DNA from: Clostridiales bacterium
GTDB taxonomy: Bacteria; Bacillota; Clostridia; Lachnospirales; WQUN01
Direction: 5' to 3'
NCBI GenBank assembly: GCA_031254075.1
Contig: JAIRVD010000169.1
Location: forward strand, 1-8,991
DNA length: 8,991 bases
Position 1 is the stretch's first letter, and every line of letters starts with the position of its first letter. Under the pieces are notes generated by a model, which made no database searches, was not told the DNA's origin, and saw nothing but the letters and a program-made list of their open reading frames with translations. This document shows positions 1-6,367 of this stretch, piece by piece. Both the position numbers and the translations under genes were made by a program.

Positions 1-372
1 GACAAGCTGTTAGACCTTAGCATCAACGGGCATTTATCCGACGAAGAATTCGCTAAGCGAAACAGACAGTTCAATTCGGACATAGAAAGCCTTGAGGCAC
101 GACTCGCTAACTTAGAAGAAGAAGAAAGCAAGAATAAAGAAATTTCCCTCACGGTGGAAACACTAAGAAAATTAATCGCGGATGAACTTGACTTCAGCGA
201 AGGTTTCGACAACGCTATCGTGGACAGCCTGCTCAACCGAATTGAAGTTTTTAAAACCGATGATAAAAAAGTAATCGACTTAAAAATATATTTCAAAGTC
301 CTTAACGATGAAATGAAGTACCGAATTACACGCAATAACGGCACTTCGGTTTGTTCCGTATCACACACTTGA
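1..372 (+). CDS. Large serine recombinase, C-terminal end (5' truncated by window)
   Basis: The frame is open from base 1 to a TGA at 370-372 and gives 123 residues; the catalytic resolvase domain and most of the DNA-binding region lie left of the window. The visible part has the pattern of the tail of large serine site-specific recombinases: a charged, heptad-like helical stretch (residues about 1-50, with LSDEEFAKRNRQF and ESLEARLANLEEEES) that fits the coiled coil, then a short segment ending LLNRIEVF and a beta-rich finish (KKVIDLKIYFKVLN). In this family the coiled coil controls whether integration or excision occurs, together with a directionality factor. The last codons overlap, in a different frame, the start of SpoIVA-coding sequence, so the gene ends exactly at an element-host boundary. 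The stop codon therefore appears to be supplied by host spoIVA DNA. The family call is from recognised pattern and context, since the catalytic serine is not in view. Confidence 0.82.
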   Translation, partial: DKLLDLSINGHLSDEEFAKRNRQFNSDIESLEARLANLEEEESKNKEISLTVETLRKLIADELDFSEGFDNAIVDSLLNRIEVFKTDDKKVIDLKIYFKVLNDEMKYRITRNNGTSVCSVSHT

Positions 373-644
373 TTCGCGCCGACATCGAAACCGAGGTTTC
401 CCCTCTCGTCGGTAATGAAAAGCAATCCGAGGATCTAATCACCTACATTAACCAAGAGATGTCTGACGACCCCGCAAAAATTTGGGAGCTTAACATGTTC
501 GGAAAATCAATGCACGAAATGGTTCGCGACGGGCTACAGAATAAATTATTCAGAATGCCCGAAACCGCGCAGATGAAATTCCAAGAGACATTGCAGCGAT
601 TAATCAACGAAGGTTCCGGCGGATTGATTTGTATAATTTTATAA
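351..644 (+). CDS. spoIVA: SpoIVA C-terminal segment, split from its 5' part by an inserted element
   Basis: From the His codon at 366 to the TAA at 642-644 this frame encodes 92 residues that match, as I recall it, the C-terminus of stage IV sporulation protein A without gaps. Landmarks are HLIRADIETEVSPLVG, NEKQSEDL, the FGKS motif and the ending INEGSGGLICIIL. SpoIVA (about 490 residues) is a mother-cell ATPase that polymerises on the forespore membrane and forms the base layer of the spore coat; its C-terminal part is needed for localisation with SpoVM. The N-terminal ~400 residues, including the Walker A region, are absent here. The TTG at 351 is the first possible start in the frame, but residues 351-365 do not look like SpoIVA and no ribosome-binding site precedes it. 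I therefore read this as the 3' exon-like part of an interrupted gene rather than an independent gene. The frame is intact and the conserved residues are kept, which argues against old decay. Confidence 0.88.
   Translation: MFRITHLIRADIETEVSPLVGNEKQSEDLITYINQEMSDDPAKIWELNMFGKSMHEMVRDGLQNKLFRMPETAQMKFQETLQRLINEGSGGLICIIL
352..372 (+). other. Predicted attachment-site junction (element end / spoIVA)
   Basis: Left of about 360 the DNA is meaningful only in the recombinase frame, and the SpoIVA frame is closed by a TAA at 336-338. From 366 onward the SpoIVA frame is conserved. In B. subtilis SpoIVA the residues before the equivalent HMIKVD are A-P-S-I, whereas here they read F-R-I-T, so the switch falls at roughly 357-368. 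Serine recombinases exchange strands at a 2-bp core inside a short shared sequence; the exact core cannot be fixed with only one end visible. The other end of the element should carry the same few bases after SpoIVA codons for A-P-S-I/L. Confidence 0.65.
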
Positions 645-697
645 AAAAACCTTGGGGGAAAACTTTTCTAAAAAAAAGTTTTCCCCCTCAGGTTTTT
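645..697 (+). terminator. Rho-independent terminator after spoIVA fragment
   Basis: A long inverted repeat begins right after the spoIVA stop. The core arms gggggaaaactttt (654-667) and aaaagttttccccc (674-687) pair perfectly, enclosing a loop of 6 bases. The outer arms aaaaacc (645-651) and ggttttt (691-697) extend the stem beyond a small internal loop. The right arm ends in a T run (693-697). The flanking A run makes it potentially bidirectional. It separates spoIVA transcription from recA. Confidence 0.9.
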
Positions 698-700
698 ATC

Positions 701-729
701 TTTCAATTATATTAAATTTATATTACAAT
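701..729 (+). promoter_or_regulatory. Candidate sigma-A promoter of recA
   Basis: TTTCAA (701-706) and TACAAT (724-729) are spaced by 17 bases in an AT-rich stretch. The -10 matches 5 of 6 consensus bases and the -35 only 3 of 6. TATATT at 719-724 is an alternative -10. Transcription would start near 736, giving a leader of about 20 bases. No GAAC-N4-GTTC type LexA box is visible between 645 and 758, so SOS control of recA by the usual Firmicutes operator is not evident here. Confidence 0.4.
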
Positions 730-758
730 AACAAAAAAATGTCTAAGGGGTGCGAAAG

Positions 759-1916
759 ATGGCAAAGAAAACCGGAAAATCTTCAGAGAAGAAGAACAAG
801 GAAATAGTTATATTTGAGGACGCGTCTGCAAAGGAGGAGGCGTTACATAACGCGCTGGCTCATATTGAGAAGCAGTTTGGCAAGGGCGCGGTAATGAAAA
901 TGGGCGAAAAGATGGGTACTGCGGATATTCCTGTTGTTACGACGGGAATTCTGAGTATAGATTCGGCGTTGGGCGTGGGCGGAGTTCCTAAGGGGCGGAT
1001 AATTGAGGTATACGGGCCGGAATCTTCGGGAAAGACGACGCTGGCGTTGCATATCGTTGCGGAGAGTCAGAAATTGGGCGGAATTGCGGGCTATATAGAC
1101 GCGGAACACGCAATGGACCCCGTTTATGCGCGTAAGCTTGGCGTAAATATAGACGAGCTGTATATTTCGCAGCCGGATGACGGTGAGCAGGCATTGGAAA
1201 TTGCGGAAGCAATGGTAAGGTCTGCGGCGATTGACATTGTGGTAATCGACTCGGTTGCGGCGTTGGTTCCGCGAACGGAAATTGAGGGCGAAATGGGACA
1301 GGCGACGGTCGGTGTTCAGGCGCGGCTGATGTCGCAGGCGTTGCGTAAGCTTACGGGAATTACGAGCAAAACGAATTGCATTGTAATTTTTATAAATCAA
1401 TTGAGGGATAAAATCGGCGTGACATATGGAAGTCCGGAGACGACGACGGGTGGACGCGCGTTGAAATTTTACGCGTCGGTGCGGGTGGATATTCGTCGTG
1501 GCGAGGCGATTAAGGTTTCCGAAAACGTTGTCGGCAATCGCACGAAAATAAAAATTACGAAAAATAAAGTTGCGCCGCCGTTTAGGACATGCGAAGTTGA
1601 TATAATGTATGGCGAGGGGATTTCGAAGGACGCCGATATTTTAGATTTGGGCGCGCAAATCGGAGTAGTTCAAAAGAGCGGTTCGTGGTTTGCTTACGGC
1701 GAAACGCGTTTGGGACAAGGTCGCGAAAACGCAAAGGTTTATTTGCGCGAACATCCCGATATTCGTCATGAAATAGAAAACGCCGCGCGTGCGCATTTCG
1801 GAATGAAACCGCTTGAGGCGTTGGCAGCGCCCGAAAATTATGTTATACCTGAAATTATCGACGACATAGATGATTCACTAGAAATAGAAATCATGGATAT
1901 GGAAGAAGATGATTAA
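759..1916 (+). CDS. recA: Recombinase RecA
   Basis: Full-length RecA of 385 residues, the ATP-dependent strand-exchange protein of homologous recombination and the co-protease that triggers LexA cleavage. The start is the ATG at 759, 8 bases after aagggg (745-750); the upstream in-frame GTG at 750 overlaps that ribosome-binding site and is unlikely. Visible motifs are Walker [10 protein letters not shown] (residues 86-94), the hydrophobic strand before [11 protein letters not shown] with EIEGEMG (loop L1 region), [10 protein letters not shown], and loop L2 through [24 protein letters not shown]. The core domain ends at about residue 350. The protein has a lysine-rich N-terminal extension of about 22 residues compared with B. 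subtilis RecA, and an acidic C-terminal tail ([18 protein letters not shown]), which in RecA proteins tempers DNA binding. prs follows after 2 bases, suggesting co-transcription. Confidence 0.98.
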   Translation: MAKKTGKSSEKKNKEIVIFEDASAKEEALHNALAHIEKQFGKGAVMKMGEKMGTADIPVVTTGILSIDSALGVGGVPKGRIIEVYGPESSGKTTLALHIVAESQKLGGIAGYIDAEHAMDPVYARKLGVNIDELYISQPDDGEQALEIAEAMVRSAAIDIVVIDSVAALVPRTEIEGEMGQATVGVQARLMSQALRKLTGITSKTNCIVIFINQLRDKIGVTYGSPETTTGGRALKFYASVRVDIRRGEAIKVSENVVGNRTKIKITKNKVAPPFRTCEVDIMYGEGISKDADILDLGAQIGVVQKSGSWFAYGETRLGQGRENAKVYLREHPDIRHEIENAARAHFGMKPLEALAAPENYVIPEIIDDIDDSLEIEIMDMEEDD

Positions 1917-1918
1917 TC

Positions 1919-2926
1919 GTGGAAATAAGAACCAAGAAAAGCAATATCGTCGGCGACATTAAAATTTTTGCGGCAAGCGCAAACAAGCAATTGTCGCAAG
2001 GTGTTGTAAAACATCTGGGTCTGGAACTCGGCAAGGCGGATACTTCGCGGTTTTCGGACGGCGAAGTTAAAGTTGTTGTTAACGAAACGGTTCGCGGCTC
2101 GGATGTTTTTATTATTCAATCGACATGTCCGCCGGTCAACGACCATTTGATGGAACTGCTGATTATGATTGACGCGATGCGGCGTTCGTCTGCGGGGCGA
2201 ATTACCGCTATTATTCCGTATTACGGATACGCACGGCAGGACAGGCGCGCGCGTTCGCATGACCCAATCAGCGCGAAGCTTGTCGCCGACATGATTACGC
2301 AAGCCGGCGCAAACAGAATTCTTTCGATGGATTTGCATTCACCGCAAATACAGGGTTTTTTCAATATTCCGATGGACCATTTGAAGGGTTTTTATCTTTT
2401 CGCGCAGCATTATAAAAGTAAGGAAGGCTTCGGCGATGACTTGTCGAACGTCGTAGTTGTTTCGCCCGACTTCGGAAGCGTTGCACGTTGCAAGGCTTTC
2501 GCGAATATTTTGCAGGTGCCGCTTGCAATTGTTGACAAGCGTCGCTTGGATGACAAAAAAAGCCAAATAGACCATTTCATCGGAGATGTTGAAGGAAAAT
2601 ACGCGATTTTATTGGACGATGTGCTTGCTACGGGCGGCTCGCTTTGCAATGCCGCGAAAACCGTTATGAGCCAAGGCGCGAAAGCCGTTTATGCCTGTGT
2701 TACGCATCCGATTCTTTGCGGCGATGCCGTGAATATCATTAACGATTCGCCGATTGAGGAGCTTCTTGTTCTTGACACAATTGAACTTTCCCCCGAAAAA
2801 AGACTTAAAAAAATAAAAATCCTTTCCATCGCGCAATATTTGGGCGATGCGATTAATTGCATTCACAACAGCGAATCCATAGGAGAACTTTTTAACAATT
2901 TTGTTAATTCTTTTAGGGACAGATAG
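1919..2926 (+). CDS. prs: Ribose-phosphate diphosphokinase (PRPP synthetase)
   Basis: Makes phosphoribosyl pyrophosphate from ribose 5-phosphate and ATP for nucleotide, His and Trp synthesis in the cytoplasm. It has 335 residues against a usual 310-320. The GTG at 1919 is the likely start: it lies 2 bases after the recA stop, with a weak ggaaga (1901-1906) inside recA, so translation may be coupled. Motifs in order: RFSDGEVKV (residues 44-52), VRGSDVFIIQST (58-69), YARQDRRARSHDPISAKLVADM (104-125), the catalytic-His motif DLHSPQIQGFF (138-148), VVSPDFGSVAR (180-190), the KRR active-site lysine/arginine (207-209), and the ribose-phosphate loop LLDDVLATGGS (231-241). The loop has Ala237 where E. 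coli and B. subtilis class I enzymes have Asp (DDxxDTGGT/DTAGT). The C-terminal end (KIKILSIAQYLGDAI, HNSESIGELF) is typical of the family. Overall it is a somewhat divergent but apparently intact class I enzyme. Confidence 0.93.
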   Translation: MEIRTKKSNIVGDIKIFAASANKQLSQGVVKHLGLELGKADTSRFSDGEVKVVVNETVRGSDVFIIQSTCPPVNDHLMELLIMIDAMRRSSAGRITAIIPYYGYARQDRRARSHDPISAKLVADMITQAGANRILSMDLHSPQIQGFFNIPMDHLKGFYLFAQHYKSKEGFGDDLSNVVVVSPDFGSVARCKAFANILQVPLAIVDKRRLDDKKSQIDHFIGDVEGKYAILLDDVLATGGSLCNAAKTVMSQGAKAVYACVTHPILCGDAVNIINDSPIEELLVLDTIELSPEKRLKKIKILSIAQYLGDAINCIHNSESIGELFNNFVNSFRDR

Positions 2927-2928
2927 AA

Positions 2929-4254
2929 TTGAATTTATTAAGAAAAGCAAAACACGTGCTGCGAAGCGCACGCAGTTTTGCCCAAAACCAACCGATTACG
3001 GTGCGTTACGGTATCGACGGCATTTTATTGCTCGGCGCGGTTTCGATTGCCGCAAATAATAATTACTTATTTGCGCAACGCCTCGGCGCGACGGATATGC
3101 AGCTTGGTATATTGCAATTTCTGCCGCAGATGTTGAACCTGTTCCTGCTTATTCCGATGGGAATGCTGACGGACAGTTTGAGTAATAAACGCCGTATGCT
3201 TTATACGGCTCTGATTTGCGCAGGGCTTTTTTTTGCTGTTGCTTCGGGTGCGACATTTGTTCCGGTTTATACGGTTTATTTTTTTATTGTTTTCCTTGCA
3301 CTTGCGAACGGTTCCGTCGGAATCGTAAACCTTGCGTGGCAGTCGTACTTTCCCGAAGTTGTTCCGGATGACGGCGAGATTAGGGAAACGCGTAACAATG
3401 TGCTGACGTTTCGCGCAAGAATGACGATGATTGTTCAGCTTGTAATGCCGCTTTCAATCGGCGCGATTTTAACCGCGATTACGAGCGACGGCGGAAAAAT
3501 CGCCGCGCATCAAATTTTTTATATTCTTGCGGCGGTAATGTTGGTTTCCAATGCGTTTCATTTTCGAAAAATAAAAGCGGTTAAACCCGCTTCGCCGAAA
3601 CGTGTAAGTTTTGCTGAATTGAAGATCGCCGCGGCGCGGCTTTCGAAAAATAAATTATTTATTTATTTCGCGATAACAATTTTATTTTTTCATATGACTT
3701 GGCACGCCGATTGGACTTTGTATTTCATCGGGCAAAGAAATTATTTGGGGATGAATGAGTTTTTTCTCAGCCTTACGCCCGTTGTCGCAATGATTTCGCA
3801 ACTCGTAACGCTGAAACGCTGGAGCAGAAATAACGCAAAAGAAGGTGTTGAACGTCCGCTTGCTTACGGAATGCTTGGGCTTGCGCTTTGTCCGTTGGGA
3901 ATAATTTTCGGAGTGATTATGCCGTACTCATATATCGGAATTCCCGTTTTCCTTGCGGTTCACGCGCTTGCGCATCTGTCGTTCGCGAATATTACGCTTA
4001 ATTTATTCCAGTGCTTGCTGAAGGTCGTGGACGAGGAGTACCGCAGTTTTTCGATTTCGGTTTACACCATGCTTGTAACTTTAAGCAATGCCGTAATGCC
4101 CGTTGTAGGCGTCACGGTTTACACTGCGCTTGGTGCCGACAGGCAAGCAATCATCATCACATTTGCTATTCTTTTTGCGACACGAATAGTCGCCGTAGCA
4201 TTTTGGCTTCTTTATGTAAAACACGCGGCGAAAGTGAGGGCTGCTCATGCATAA
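2929..4254 (+). CDS. MFS-type transporter, 12 predicted membrane helices
   Basis: An integral membrane protein of 441 residues. The likely start is TTG at 2929, 2 bases after the prs stop and about 9 bases downstream of aggga (2915-2919). By eye there are twelve hydrophobic segments, around residues 27-46, 58-78, 88-108, 110-132, 165-185, 193-210, 243-262, 275-293, 310-330, 334-355, 375-398 and 405-430. The loop between helices 2 and 3, MGMLTDSLSNKRR, is an MFS signature-like motif (a G-x3-D-x4-R/K-R variant). A positively charged cytoplasmic loop (residues 212-242) divides the two six-helix halves. The substrate cannot be told from the sequence. It appears to be co-transcribed with recA and prs upstream and overlaps the next gene by 8 bases (ATGCATAA), so translational coupling on to the next gene is likely. 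Confidence 0.8.
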   Translation: MNLLRKAKHVLRSARSFAQNQPITVRYGIDGILLLGAVSIAANNNYLFAQRLGATDMQLGILQFLPQMLNLFLLIPMGMLTDSLSNKRRMLYTALICAGLFFAVASGATFVPVYTVYFFIVFLALANGSVGIVNLAWQSYFPEVVPDDGEIRETRNNVLTFRARMTMIVQLVMPLSIGAILTAITSDGGKIAAHQIFYILAAVMLVSNAFHFRKIKAVKPASPKRVSFAELKIAAARLSKNKLFIYFAITILFFHMTWHADWTLYFIGQRNYLGMNEFFLSLTPVVAMISQLVTLKRWSRNNAKEGVERPLAYGMLGLALCPLGIIFGVIMPYSYIGIPVFLAVHALAHLSFANITLNLFQCLLKVVDEEYRSFSISVYTMLVTLSNAVMPVVGVTVYTALGADRQAIIITFAILFATRIVAVAFWLLYVKHAAKVRAAHA

Positions 4255-4813
4255 GGACATCGACGAACTTCGAAAATATTATGCCGGATTGAATTTCACG
4301 CAAAAAAAAGAGTTTGTTTTAAATCTTAAAAATAAACTCGAAAACGTAAACAGCATAAAACATCGCCAACTTTTAGAAGAATGCATCGCGTCGTACAATG
4401 CCGAAGTCCGCGCGCGCAACAAACAAGCCGGCTTCGCGCCGAAAAAACCGCAGTTCCCCGATATCACTGCCGATACCTTCGCAAGGGCGCTTGCGACGAT
4501 GCTTTCCGGTGGGGCATCTGCCTCCGGCGGCGTTTCCGTTCGCTCAAGACTAATCGGAAAATGGCAGCGTGACCCCGAAGACGGAGATTTCTATTACAAA
4601 TTTAACGAAGACGGCTCGTTTGAAACAAATGAATTCGACGGTCATTGCGAAAATAATATTCTGGAAGGAAATTTCTCCGTCGGAATCGACAATGTAGTCC
4701 TGATGGAACCGCACGAAAAATTACGCTTTACCGGGCTGATGTTCTCGCAAACCGGAAACAGCTTAATTATAAATTTGAAAGATGGACTGACGTTTGAATA
4801 TAGGAGGGTTTAA
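4247..4813 (+). CDS. Hypothetical protein with C-terminal lipocalin-like beta domain
   Basis: A protein of 188 residues that I do not recognise as a named family. The start ATG at 4247 overlaps the transporter stop. There is no signal peptide or membrane segment, so it is probably cytoplasmic. Residues 1-60 are charged and predicted helical (IDELRKYYAGLNFTQKKEF); residues 61-100 form a Pro/Ala/Gly/Ser-rich linker; residues 101-188 are beta-rich and follow the pattern of small lipocalin-like or DUF5640-like domains: LIGKWQRD, then FYYKFNEDGSFE, then ILEGNFSV, then SLIINLKDG. Such domains are common in Clostridia and their ligands are mostly unknown. The last codons (TATAGGAGGGTTTAA) contain the ribosome-binding site of the next gene, tying the two together. 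Gene confidence is high; the domain call is moderate. Confidence 0.75.
   Translation: MHKDIDELRKYYAGLNFTQKKEFVLNLKNKLENVNSIKHRQLLEECIASYNAEVRARNKQAGFAPKKPQFPDITADTFARALATMLSGGASASGGVSVRSRLIGKWQRDPEDGDFYYKFNEDGSFETNEFDGHCENNILEGNFSVGIDNVVLMEPHEKLRFTGLMFSQTGNSLIINLKDGLTFEYRRV
4802..4808 (+). promoter_or_regulatory. Ribosome-binding site that fixes the LRR gene start
   Basis: AGGAGGG lies 6 bases before the ATG at 4815 and is the strongest Shine-Dalgarno sequence used by any gene in the window. It rules out the in-frame TTG at 4794, which sits upstream of the site. It is embedded in the last codons of the preceding gene. Confidence 0.85.
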
Positions 4814-4814
4814 G

Positions 4815-6059
4815 ATGATTGAAAGAAAACTTGGTTTTATTTTTATCGCTGTACTTGTTGCGTTTATTTCAGGGATTCTTTTTTTGAACCGCGAAGACGC
4901 GCCGGAGGATTCGCCCGTTCTTGTTGAAAACGAAAATGAAATCATTGAAACCGAAGCTCAACAAGAACCCGCGCAAACCGAAGGGGAAGAAACAACAGAA
5001 ACAACGCCGGTTGCGCAAGAAGGCTATGTAATAATCGGCGGTGAAAGTTACAGCATAGAATTAACCGAACTGGATTTAAGCATACGAGGTTTGCAAAACG
5101 AAGATATTATTCCGCTTGCGGAGATGACTGAATTGGTTTGGCTGAATTTATACGGAAACGAAATAAGCGACTTGTCGCCGCTTTCAGGGCTTACCAATTT
5201 GTCGATGCTGTATATGGGCGAAAATCAGATAAGCGACTTATCGCCGATTTCGGGGCTATCCGGTTTGACCGAATTATTTTTTCCCCACAACCAAATAAGC
5301 GACTTATCGCCGCTTTCTGCCCTTTCAGATTTGTTCCTTTTAAATTTTGCGGATAACAGTGTAAGTGATTTGTCGCCGCTTTCCGAACTTCCGAATTTAT
5401 TGATTTTGGTGTTGGCAGAAAATCAAATAAGTGACATATCGCTACTTTCCGATTTTCCCTTGCGTGCGGTTTATTTGTACGGAAATCCGATTGCAGATTA
5501 TACGCCGCTCGACCATGTGTTTGCCGTTCACGGCAGACCGACTCCGCCGGGGCATGTTATGTATCAGCTTTCCGCCGACCCGATTGTACAAGGCATTGAC
5601 CCCGCAACAACGGAAGGCTCAGGTTTGTGGACGCTCTTAGGAACAACGCCGCATTTATTGCAAGCGGGCTCGCCGACTTACACCGTGGTTGAAGGCCCGT
5701 TCGGCAACGCTATTCAAGTCACGAATCGTGTAAACACATGGGATTCGCTCGACTTGCCGTTAGCGATGCACGGTTTTTACGATTTGGAAAACGAAGAATA
5801 CGAACTCACCGTTCACGGAAGAAATCTTTCGGAATTCCCGATTTGGACGGCAATCGCCGCGATGGACGGTCCGTGGAACTGGCTTTATTTCGCGGAAGTT
5901 GCCGCAGGCGAAGAATTCACATTAAACGGAATAATTTCCGCCGAAATTTTAAACCAAACCGACGGCGGCATCGAACAATTTTTGCAACGCGGTTTTCGAA
6001 TTCAAACGCCGTGTCTGAATTCGTATTCAGTCGATGAAGTTATAATTACAAAACGATAA
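4815..6059 (+). CDS. Membrane-anchored leucine-rich-repeat protein with C-terminal beta-sandwich-like domain
   Basis: A protein of 414 residues. Residues 7-24 form one hydrophobic segment after a short basic start (MIERK); there is no lipobox Cys, so it is an uncleaved anchor or a signal peptide. Residues 25-70 are a very acidic Glu/Thr/Pro-rich linker. Residues 84-235 hold LRRs of 22 residues with the internalin/SDS22-like pattern LxxLxLxxNxISDLSPLSxL, five of them near-identical around ISDLSPLS. Residues about 265-414 form a separate beta-rich, Trp/Gly-containing module (LPLAMHGFYDL, EYELTVHGRN, FRIQTPC, ending YSVDEVIITKR). Its layout recalls CBM4/9/22-like jelly-roll modules, but I cannot assign it. 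The likely role is extracytoplasmic binding of protein or polysaccharide; this is inference. It starts 1 base after the previous gene and probably ends the operon. Confidence 0.82.
   Translation: MIERKLGFIFIAVLVAFISGILFLNREDAPEDSPVLVENENEIIETEAQQEPAQTEGEETTETTPVAQEGYVIIGGESYSIELTELDLSIRGLQNEDIIPLAEMTELVWLNLYGNEISDLSPLSGLTNLSMLYMGENQISDLSPISGLSGLTELFFPHNQISDLSPLSALSDLFLLNFADNSVSDLSPLSELPNLLILVLAENQISDISLLSDFPLRAVYLYGNPIADYTPLDHVFAVHGRPTPPGHVMYQLSADPIVQGIDPATTEGSGLWTLLGTTPHLLQAGSPTYTVVEGPFGNAIQVTNRVNTWDSLDLPLAMHGFYDLENEEYELTVHGRNLSEFPIWTAIAAMDGPWNWLYFAEVAAGEEFTLNGIISAEILNQTDGGIEQFLQRGFRIQTPCLNSYSVDEVIITKR
5098..5510 (+). repeat. 66-bp tandem coding repeats (LRR array)
   Basis: Consecutive LRRs are spaced exactly 66 bp. 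The recurring motif gcgactt(a/g)tcgccg begins at 5167, 5233 and 5299, with decayed copies (gtgatttgtcgccg, gtgacatatcgct) at 5365 and 5431. Copies are closest in the ISDLSPLS codons and diverge elsewhere. This fits expansion by duplication followed by drift. Confidence 0.85.
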
Positions 6060-6198
6060 TGCGAGGATAAAAAAAAGAAGCAATCAAAAAAAGCGTGTGA
6101 AAGTTTGCCCGGCGGTTGCAAATGCTCTCGAACAATTTCATACCGGAATAGCATCGTGGCATAACGGGCAATAATTTAAAAAATTGTAAAATTTGTGC
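6060..6198 (+). other. Intergenic region upstream of rpoB promoter, with possible weak structure
   Basis: No convincing gene is present. ttgcccg (6105-6111) can pair with cgggcaa (6165-6171), and inside it atgct (6122-6126) with agcat (6150-6154), giving a loose nested fold of 67 bases. It lacks the compact stem and T run of a standard terminator, although the LRR gene needs one about here. The A/T-rich stretch 6171-6198 directly before the promoter could act as an UP element. Confidence 0.35.
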
Positions 6199-6227
6199 TT
6201 GACAGTAAAAAACTGACATGCTATGAT
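6199..6227 (+). promoter_or_regulatory. Strong sigma-A promoter for rpoB
   Basis: A perfect -35 TTGACA (6199-6204), a 17-base spacer and -10 TATGAT (6222-6227, 5 of 6 matches), with TG at 6219-6220 giving an extended -10. An A/T-rich tract lies just upstream. The start would be near 6234, leaving an untranslated leader of about 130 bases before rpoB, in which I see no recognisable riboswitch or attenuator. Confidence 0.9.
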
Positions 6228-6367
6228 TTTTTCTCTATCGCTATTTTCACGGGCGATTATGCAGTCTTTAAGAATACCATACGTTTTGCTGAAATTCAAC
6301 AAATTTTATGCGCAATTTTCTTCTCGCTTATGTTCGCAGATAAACATATAAAAAAGGGGTTGCTTCA

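Noticed and set aside
750..758. Alternative recA start at GTG 750
   Set aside because: The GTG overlaps the ribosome-binding site that serves ATG 759 at ideal spacing.
829..842. Strong Shine-Dalgarno-like aaaggaggagg inside recA
   Set aside because: No in-frame or out-of-frame start codon lies at a suitable distance; it simply encodes A-K-E-E-A, although ribosome pausing is possible.
843..1400. Antisense open frame of 185 codons within recA
   Set aside because: It lies wholly inside a well-conserved gene, its product is Arg/Asn-rich without any motif, and it has no ribosome-binding site; it is a codon-bias shadow.
5138..5640. Overlapping + strand frames in the LRR gene
   Set aside because: They repeat with the 66-bp LRR period and are frame-shifted shadows of the coding repeat.
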